Of a DNA stretch of 64,000 nucleotides, positions 55,601-64,000 are shown one piece after another. The notes beneath the pieces are model-generated. The model was given only the letters and a program-made list of their open reading frames with translations, was not told the DNA's origin and did no database searches. The position numbers and the translations under genes are program-made. Within the stretch, counting starts at the first letter, position 1. Each line of letters begins with the position of its first letter. Origin of the DNA: Seiridium cupressi (taxonomy: Eukaryota; Ascomycota; Sordariomycetes; Amphisphaeriales; Sporocadaceae); assembly GCA_036674765.1 (NCBI GenBank), contig JARVKI010000040.1, forward strand, positions 1 through 64,000, written 5' to 3'.

Positions 55601-58600
55601 GGATTGACAGCGCTGATTCATGCACAGGTCATACTCAGCTCACCATCAGCTGCTGGCTCATCATAAGTCAAGACATAAGAAAGCATACTACGTTCCATAC
55701 CGTTTTTTTTTTTTTTTTTGTGGTTTTTTCCACCCTGGTTATTCTCCGGCGCGTGGGCCGAGTCATCCCCAAACCCGGTGCTTAGCCCCCTATGACTACG
55801 TGCCAAGGGACAGTATTTGGCCTTTTAGTCACGACGGCGATCCTTCCTACATAATGCTTTTGCTCGATACGTGCATAATGGGCGGCCAGTCAGGGTTAGG
55901 CAGGTACAGTTGTAATACTATGCGCGCCAGTCCCAATCAGGTGACAGGAAGAGAATAACAATAATTCAGGTCTACCGTAGTGGAGCTGACTTCATGGCAG
56001 CACAAACCTTTACAGCCGCCTGTGGAGAGCCACTGAGCTGTGCATACAGTTTTCTTCTTGGCACCGCTCAGGAAGCAAGTTCACGGGTCGGACGCAGCTC
56101 TTCCAGCATGCCACGAGAAAATACCATACTTCTATAGAGAGTTCATGACGTGTGTGCAGGGGAACCAATGATGCTGCTTGGCCGTCAGTCAATACTAGGC
56201 GACCAACATGGGCCGGGAGAGATGGCGCTGTGAGCCGTCTTCCACATGGACGATCTCAAAGCGGTGAGCAAATTACTTGCATGGCCAGGGCCAATTCTTT
56301 GCTGCTGTGATACATTTGCCTCATGCATGGCTGAAGCGATATCCAGCCAGCCCAGAGCACGGGTGCCCAATCAGACGCTCGTGAAGAAGAAAGGGTCCAA
56401 ACCCAGTGCCAGCCGACTCGCTCCCGGCAGGACCAGAGGGCAGAGATCTGACTCTGCCTGTCACCTTGTTCAGCGGGGCAAGTCTCTTTTCTGTCAGTGT
56501 GGAGAAAGTGCTGCAATGCGGAAATAGGGATGGCCGCGTCGCTTGCGCTTGTCGAGATTTAGGGTGTGTCCATGCAAGCAAAGAAAAGATCACGATGCCA
56601 GTTGGTGGAAGTCGCCAGGAGGTTGAACCACCCAGCGATCAGCGTCCACTCGCAGCATGCACCCGCTTGGCGCTGGACACATACCAGGGGTACATTGTAG
56701 GAGGATACACGGTTGAGCAGGCCGAGCCTAACTCTTTGGGGGTGCATCATGAGAGTACCAAGCATTTCGAAAGAGACTAGAAAATCTGCGAGGAAAGTGC
56801 TCCCGCTTATGCCATCGCCCATGACGACATATAATCCCGGTGGGAAGGGGAGAGCAGCGAAATGCGCAGAGCCGATTTGCTACCACTGTTTATTTCATTT
56901 TTCCTCTCCCCCCCTCCTCGATAGCGTCTAAAATTAGACCCGGCCCACGAGAGACACTTTTGGTGGGGACTCAATTCGCTCAAGACTTGGTCAACACTAA
57001 ACATGCCACTACGAAGTAAGGTTAAACTCGGAGCTGTCTACACAAACGGCATCGTGCCAGTCTCCAGCAGTTGCGGCTCTGTTCAGCTCGCTATAAACTT
57101 TTGTCATCGGTTCATAACCCGCTTTTTCTTACCCATAACCCTTCCTGACGGTCCTGCCTTGGCGTGGGTAGTTGTCAACATGCCGCATCATTTCTCAGCA
57201 GCTGCCGACGAAGCCCTGCGGGAAGGGGGGCCCGAAACTGCTTGGGTTCTCTCCTCCCGGGCTGATTGGCAACGCCAACCTCTTGGGCCAGGGTTCACTT
57301 ATCTCCACCCCGAGGGACACGGCTACTTTGCAGTCCCAACGTGATCGGTGACCCTCGGCTCGGTCGAAGGAGGTCCCTGCGCATCATCGGACCATGGCCG
57401 ATGGCCATCTCTCATATCACCGTGATGTGATACATGTGATGCAACTTGCTAGGACCAAAGCGCTCTCACCCGCCGGACCCAGTGGCCAACGAATCAGAGA
57501 GAGCAATACCAGTTCGTAACACGATCGGTGATACAGCAACATCGGATCTCAGTGGCCGATCTAATGACGGTTCGCTGCTTCCAAGTATTCGCCGATCCCG
57601 GCTTCCCTCGCGACACCTTGCCTGCGAAGATTGCTGTGGTGCGAGGCGCGGTGCGGACCCTTTCCGTTGGGAACCGATCCCTGGCCCGTCTATGGGTCGC
57701 GCTGGAAATGCGGCGTCGATGGTCTTGCCGAAGAACGACGGCCGAGCATCGCTACAGGACGTGTCCGTGTACAGAAGTTCACTATCCTGTCCACGGGAAC
57801 AAGATCTTAGGTATACACAGCACCAAACACATCGCGTCTGCATCTACCAACCAATTAGGTTCAGATTCGTCGGGTTTGCTGTTGTGTCACTGCCAATAGA
57901 CCGTACTATCCGCCGATGGGCACAAAGGATGGGTCGACCAACGATCGGTCTGTCCCCCCCCAAGGTCCGTCCGGTAGAGGTCTATTATGTTGAAGCTCAT
58001 CGCAAACTCGCAAGCACACACTATGATAGGTGTAGTCATATTTGATGCCTGGTGTCACAATGTCCCGAAAACTTTGGATAGCTCCATACCGCTCTTCTGC
58101 ACTCGTTGCACTTCCAATGGCAGCAGGAATCCATCAATCTGGAACTCATATTTGCCAGGATTCGATAGTTTACGAGCTCTACCCATTAGTCGCCGGCTAA
58201 GTAGGCTATATCATGAGGATACTTCTTATGGCCGTGCTGCCAAGAGGAGCAAGAAGACGCGAGATGAATCGACCCATATTAGATGGCTCCAAAACGACAC
58301 CTAGGAGCAGCACACCACATCGTGCCGTATGCTGGATCTAAAAAAAAGCCTATTGGTTGCCTTATGATTATGCACTCTCTGTGTAACGGTAATCCCCTTT
58401 GCCAATAATTCTGCACTCGATGGCAAGATTTCATGGCCATTCCGCGACGGTCATGCACAATGGCCATACAAATTTGGCCCTCCGCTTACCTTCAGCAGCC
58501 ACAGGAAAACACAGTGGAAGACCTCCTGGATGTTCTGGAAAGCCGATACATTCTCACCATTGGATGTCGCCATTCTACTACCCCCGTTTTCTGTCTGACT

Positions 58601-61600
58601 TTAGATTCGGCCACCTGACAAATGTCACGCATGAGTCGGTGTATGGGAGCTATTGACCAAAGCACAGCGAGTAACCGACATCATAGACTTCCGGGATGAA
58701 CTGATTTACTCGCATGTTGATCATGCTGCTAGATAGACGCTGCCTGGTACACGTGGTAATCAGTGCTGCGGACTTGTCCATGGCGGACCCTTGTCGACAC
58801 TGTTCATAGTCATCGCATTCTGTACCAGAGAACCTTATAGCCACAGATGCAGTATCAGACGGTTTGTGGGGGCCTCGCCAACCAACATCATGCGCCTCGC
58901 CGTTAAGGTTTCCCGGCACTCGAACTATGCCTAGCGGTGCCTTGACTACCTATTCTGATAACGAAGGGCAGATCGAAGTACCCTTCAAAGTCCATGCTCT
59001 AGCGTCTTGGTTTCCGGCCCATCACTGATCAATGCTAAACAAAGAATGTTTAGTAAGATGAGCTTAGCTTGGCCTTGCAAAGCAGCGTTCTTCGGCATCC
59101 GACAGCCAATCAACCGATGTGTAATAGCGTCAGGCTCGTGGACCACCTTATTCCTGGATGGACTCCCCAGGTCTCCGTTACCACATCTGTACAGGACCCC
59201 TGAACTGTCAAATAGCTATCAAGCATTGATGAAGAACAGACAGGACCACTCATTGCTTCAATGGGAAGCCACGGACGAAGCACCCCAAACCTACTACAAT
59301 GTAGGGATGCGCATTGATTGCTTAGCCATGCATAGGAGGAGCTGCCGGAGCAAGGCTTGGCTACCCAGATTATATCATCATCTGTGACTTGTGTCTCCAG
59401 TTAAATGCCGAGCCTCAATAAAGTCTTTCTAGCGGGTCACTAGAACGAGATTAAGAATTTTAAGAATCTTGAGAAATTTTGGAGATGCCGAGGCGTGCCG
59501 GCTTTGTTTCGGAGCCGACTCCTGGCTTGGACTCCTGGGCCCCCTGAGCTTAGCATGGACGCCGGAGCATTGCACAACCATGAGAGCTTGTTAGTAACGG
59601 GGCAGCACCACACGGCGGCGGCGTCTATTGTTCATGCATGGTGCCTACAATGGATTCACACATGTCAGCAGTCCCAGCCCCTCCCCCGACGGCCGTCGAT
59701 AACTGCCACTTGGCTCTGGCTCCTCTTTAGTTGCAGCTTCGAGACGCACAGGAGCAAGACGCTGGGTTGCGGATCCGTCGTACCTCGAACTCCGTAGCGC
59801 TGTACCGCAAAGTCCGGCGCGGGTAGGAAGGCAAGGCCCCATGCAGGACGGCGATAGAGTCTGAATGGAGCGGTCCCCTGGTCAGACGCATCATGTTCCT
59901 GGTTGCTGCATGTCCCGATAACCACATAGGTGTGCCCGAGCGCCCTCGCAAGGTGCCCCGATATTCAGCTGGAGCAGGCAGCGCTAGGAAAGCAGCAATG
60001 AGCCGAAACACCGGCAGCTTAGTCCGGCGATGTCAGGTTTCTGTCAGGCCAGTCGAACCAGGGCCCCCACAACATCATCCCAGCCAAACCGTTGTCCACG
60101 CTATTCCATAGAGGGCGCCTTGGTCGTTAGCCCTTACTTCGCCTCAAACTCTAATGACAGCACGCCCAGCAGATCCGTACCAACCAGATACCCCGAAATG
60201 CCGGCCGTGGCCACTCTGCGCACACCTCACGCGAGGCGTTGGGCTGCTGAGCATCTCAGCTACACCAGCTGCTCAGCCTTATTGCTACCGATGATCTGTC
60301 GGCCCGATCCACTTTCCTCACCACGTAACATCTCCTGGCGCCGCTGAAGTCTATTCTTGCGACGGCCACGAAATGAACGCTGCCCTCTTTCCGAACGAAA
60401 CCCCTTGGGTACATGGCATTAGCCGCATACCATACCACTGCCTCACGCGCTGTCAGCTTAGCTGCATCGGCACTTTTGGGGATCTGCTCCAGGGTTTCGT
60501 CTTCCTTTGGCAGGACGTGGCGGATATTACCACTCTCAACGGCTGGGTAAGACACGCTGTACGCGGAATTCCCGGCATATCACACCTTGGCGGTGAGAAG
60601 GGACCTGTATCGAAAAGAAAGTTTGCACGGTTCCCCAGTCCGCCTCTGTAAGCCTTTCCGTCGGTGCCTTTCTAGTCAAGTCCCCTAGGACGAACAAATC
60701 TATCATTAGACATGGCCAGTCATTCTGGCTTTCGCTTTCGTCCGGGGGTCTGGCTGAAGCTATTCTCGTCGGCTGGTACATGGCTCTGTCACAACTGTGC
60801 CGCCAGTCCATGGCGAGATACTTAATACTCCATCCCATGAGCGCATAGTGGGTAGTGATGGAGGTGCTATCAATCCACGCCCGGCCGCTAACCACGCAAA
60901 GGAAACCTGATATCATGAAAATGGACGGTTTGTGGCAAAAGAGGCCATGACGGAATTCTCAACGGGCATCAGTGAAATTGCAGTTCCTCTGCGGAGGAAT
61001 GTGCATAGTATGTGTTTCGGGTATGAGACATGCAGCGCGCTTGCTTCTCTGAGCCGGCGGTTGTCGATCCGGATCAACAAAATAGCCGGCTGCATGGATG
61101 CGAGGTTTGACTTTTTGTGCCCACTGCTCTTTGTCTGCTACAAAAGATCAGCAAGATTCTGCAATAAGCCGGCGCTTCGTCCTGACTCGCCAGACCATTT
61201 CAGCCATGGCCTGTTTGGGTTCGGGCGTATGCAGGACAAGAGACAGAAAACGCGCCTGCAGATGCGTATGTAAAGTACTTGCTCCCGCGATAAGCTCTGT
61301 TTATACTTTGCTACGGCAGTGAAGGCGATTGGATAGGCATGCACGTAACTAGCTGATCACCATTGCAGTGTGCGAGAAAAGGAAGGTCACAACTTGCTTT
61401 ACCCGTGCTGATAACGAATGGCCGCTCTGATGTTTTCGTAGACCCTCTCGGGCAGTAAAATTACATACCTGCCAACCGGGAGAAGCCCGAGAGGCGACTC
61501 TTCGATGACCACTATGTGTTGCGTTCCGATAGCTAATTTTAGCAGGCTATACTGGCTGGGCTCATACTAGGCTCTGCTCGAGCTGCGCGATGAGTAGTAG

Positions 61601-64000
61601 CAAGACAACACCTCCGTGTCTCTGACTGCTTGCTAGACAGTGAAAATACAAAGTAACATGGAGAGAACGAATGAGACGTGGCGAACTCGACACGTTCAAT
61701 CGCTTGTTTTTGTACTCTGCTAACCCAGCTATAGGTTTCTAAATATCCCCCTTACAAACATCTAACAGAAACTTAGAAGCCAGGTAAAAGAGAGATAACA
61801 AGCACATAATAGCGAGAAAGTTTATGTCAAACCAGGTTATTTTCAGGGTATATTAAAGCCGACTACCATTGAGACTGGAATTTAAACCTCGCTCGTCATA
61901 CTTCTAGTGTATGCTGGGTCATCATGACCCGGCCTTTCTCTGGCATCAAAGCTCTTGGGCCCTCAGATGATCTTACTGCATTTTGATTCTAACTAAAGCG
62001 ACTGAGGTCCTCTGCAGGTTTGAGGGAGATCGAGGTTAACTGTGAATGTTACAACAGCCGTCAAAAGTCCATAGTATATTTTCCCCGGTAAACCCAAGGT
62101 CGATGTAGAAGCGTAATTTGTAATCATGAGTTGCCTGTGGTTCTTCTAGTCCAAGCTTCTTTGCACCCAGTGATGACTTGATAAGCTGTAGGCATCAGTG
62201 GCTAGTATTGGTATTATTACACCCTATTCTATTCCTCTGGTTTGGTACTACGATAGCTATAATAAACAACACGAGTGCTCTCCTTGTGCAGTTTCCGCCG
62301 TTATGCATTAATAGGAACTCGGCTTATTTTATACTATTAGTAACAAGAACCTCCATTACAATGTCAGTATCCAAAGAACTGTCTAAGGCTGCTATGTAAC
62401 TTTAAAGAAAGGCTACATGAGCTGTACGATGTCGCGCAGTTCGTTACTAGTTCGCATCATATACAGGCAGTGCAAGATAATCGAGTGTGACGGAAATGGT
62501 TCATGGACGTCGATTGTCTTATTCCATTCAAACGCACCACATTGGATGGATGATCAATAAATTCTCTGTCATCTGTTGACGATAGATGATGATAATTCCC
62601 AAAGTCTTCGAGCATCAATCCAAGGGCATCTTGTACTTCTTTCTTTTGCCTATTCAGCGGCCTGCCCGGTTTTCGTGCTGACACAACGTAGATAGAATGG
62701 CTGTAGCTCCTCGCTCTGACGCGTAAGGTGTACCAGCCTTCTGATATGTGATGGGACGTAATGTCTAGGTGTAGTCCAGATAAGCCGATTGATATTGAAG
62801 GACTCGTGCCCTTACACGGCTCACCAACAAGGCCTTAAATGCCAATCTCACGGCCTCAGACACGCAAGAGAGCGTCTTTTTTTCGGCAAAGATGTTTAAG
62901 ATGTTCGAATTGTATTCAGGTGTCTGTAATCCAAGTAAACTGCCACGACTGGCCCTTCCGCCGTACACACTCGTCCGTATAACCCCCAAGTTAAAATATT
63001 CTCAACCAGATAACACGTGCTTTACGAGTCTTGGCTACTTATCTACATACGATGAGTAGATGAAAACAGAATGGTTACAAAGCTTTAGATTAGACCATAA
63101 GTTTATTTCCAGTAGAGGTTTTTGTTTGCCCAGCGAGGAGTATGAAACGATCTCTCACCAGTCAGGAGGTTTGCCGGCCACCTTCATCGTTGCACCACCA
63201 ACGAGGCAGGATTGGACGTACGTGTCGGTTTTCAAAAGGGTATATGAGCTACCACTGCCATACTAGAGTCTCCCATCCAAAGCAGCTATGAGAAACAAGA
63301 CAGATACAGTCAAATATCGCTGTCATAGAGTTCCGGAAATATTACGATGCTCTGGCAGCGAGCAACTGCTCGGTATTAACCGCCTTCACTAATGTCCACC
63401 GCTTGATCGGCCGGTGCTGCAAGTCTGGAAACAAAGATGTTTCTGCACCCGGAACTCATCGATGGCTGTTACATGCAATATAAACGTCACGTGAATGACG
63501 AGGTGCCGATAGACGTCTGGTTGTCAATTTAATTCAAGGTCAGACCCGTGCTCGAGAGCGTACTACCCAGCCAGAGCAATGATAATTGTTTAGAAGCCGG
63601 GATTTCGTAGCCGCAGAAGTTGCAATAAACAAAGGACCGGGGGCAAATACGAAGATGAGCGACGATCTATCAGAAACTATGTTTATAGCTCTAGTGAATT
63701 GCAATACAAAGCGAAAGCCATGCCTTTCATCACCTAACCCCTCTCACGGACCTCCCTTTCGGATAATAATCTACATGCCTCGTGACTAACTTTGCAACCA
63801 TGCGTACCAACATAGTCGAGAGGACAGGCTGCGTTTATCTTCTCATGGCAGTCGGCTTGTCCAAGCTCGAGTACATTTCGTACCTTCGCGGTATGAATTA
63901 TAATCTACAGGCATTATGATGGTGCACCAGACAAGTAAGTCATCTAACTCAACTCCAATGTATTCTCTCCTCGGGCGGATAATCGTTCCGCCGCTGAGGT
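55601..64000. other. 8.4-kb right-end stretch without a recognised gene
   Basis: No frame longer than about 200 codons and none with recognised motifs. Overlapping frames on both strands (for example near 57.45-58.05 kb and 60.2-60.9 kb) cannot be told from chance. A T-run of 17 lies at 55703-55719. Around 61.7-62.5 kb the sequence becomes AT-richer. It reads as accessory, gene-poor DNA, but unusual genes with many small exons could be missed by eye. Confidence 0.4.

Noticed and set aside
57446..58045. 200-codon plus-strand frame
   Set aside because: Two other frames (one on each strand) are similarly open over the same DNA and none shows conserved motifs, so chance is likely.
62457..62989. 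Minus-strand frames with protein-like stretches (KKEVQDALGLMLEDFG)
   Set aside because: Two frames are open across the same stretch with a stop and phase change between them, and I cannot tie either to a family.
1..64000. Secondary-metabolite cluster, CRISPR array or intact transposon
   Set aside because: No polyketide or peptide synthase, terpene cyclase, P450 group, reverse transcriptase, transposase or regular spacer repeat was seen; CRISPR is not expected in a fungal nucleus.

Overview
The window is nuclear DNA from a filamentous ascomycete (Pezizomycotina). A placement in Sordariomycetes or a close class is likely but not proven. The evidence is short spliceosomal introns of about 42-140 nt with GTRNGT donors and CTAAC/CTGAC branch sites, compact genes on both strands, fungus-specific families (Zn2Cys6 factor, Ams2/Spt21, Ssh4, ALB1), an intron-bearing tRNA-Ile, and an extremely AT-rich block at the left edge that looks like repeat-induced point mutation (RIP) debris.

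Layout. 1-1440 is nearly pure A/T and 1440-2000 is a transition. From 2.0 to 9.4 kb lies a dense housekeeping run: a CobW-type metallochaperone GTPase (-), a small unknown protein (+), KIN17 (-), ALB1 (-) and a membrane-anchored ubiquitin protease (+). From 9.4 to 12.0 kb there is no convincing intact gene, only exon-like remnants. A six-exon fungal membrane protein of unknown function follows (12.06-14.28 kb). From 14.7 to 43.9 kb comes the gene-rich core: MFAP1-like spliceosome protein, POL12, a Sec14-like lipid transfer protein, TRS31, a small unknown protein, SSH4, tRNA-Ile, a long RS-tailed Shg1, a small complex I subunit, eIF2B delta (GCD2), dihydroxyacetone kinase, SmD2, mitochondrial 3-hydroxyisobutyryl-CoA hydrolase and an Ams2/Spt21 histone-gene regulator. 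A 5 kb gene-free stretch precedes a Zn2Cys6 transcription factor (48.9-50.9 kb, -). The final 13 kb holds no gene I can support.

How the genes relate. Several serve gene expression: MFAP1 and SmD2 in splicing, Shg1 in H3K4 methylation, ALB1 in 60S biogenesis, GCD2 in translation initiation, and KIN17 in RNA/DNA binding. POL12 and Ams2 both act in S phase, in replication and histone supply, and both carry a perfect ACGCGT (MCB) site upstream. TRS31, SSH4, the Sec14-like protein and the membrane protease act on membranes and trafficking. There is no biosynthetic cluster and no obvious new multi-gene system. The most useful observations are the exon structures worked out by hand (two-, three-, four- and six-exon genes that join exactly in frame), the shared MCB sites, the long-loop GATA-like finger of Ams2, the RS-tailed Shg1, and an in-frame 42-nt intron inside the kinase domain of the dihydroxyacetone kinase.
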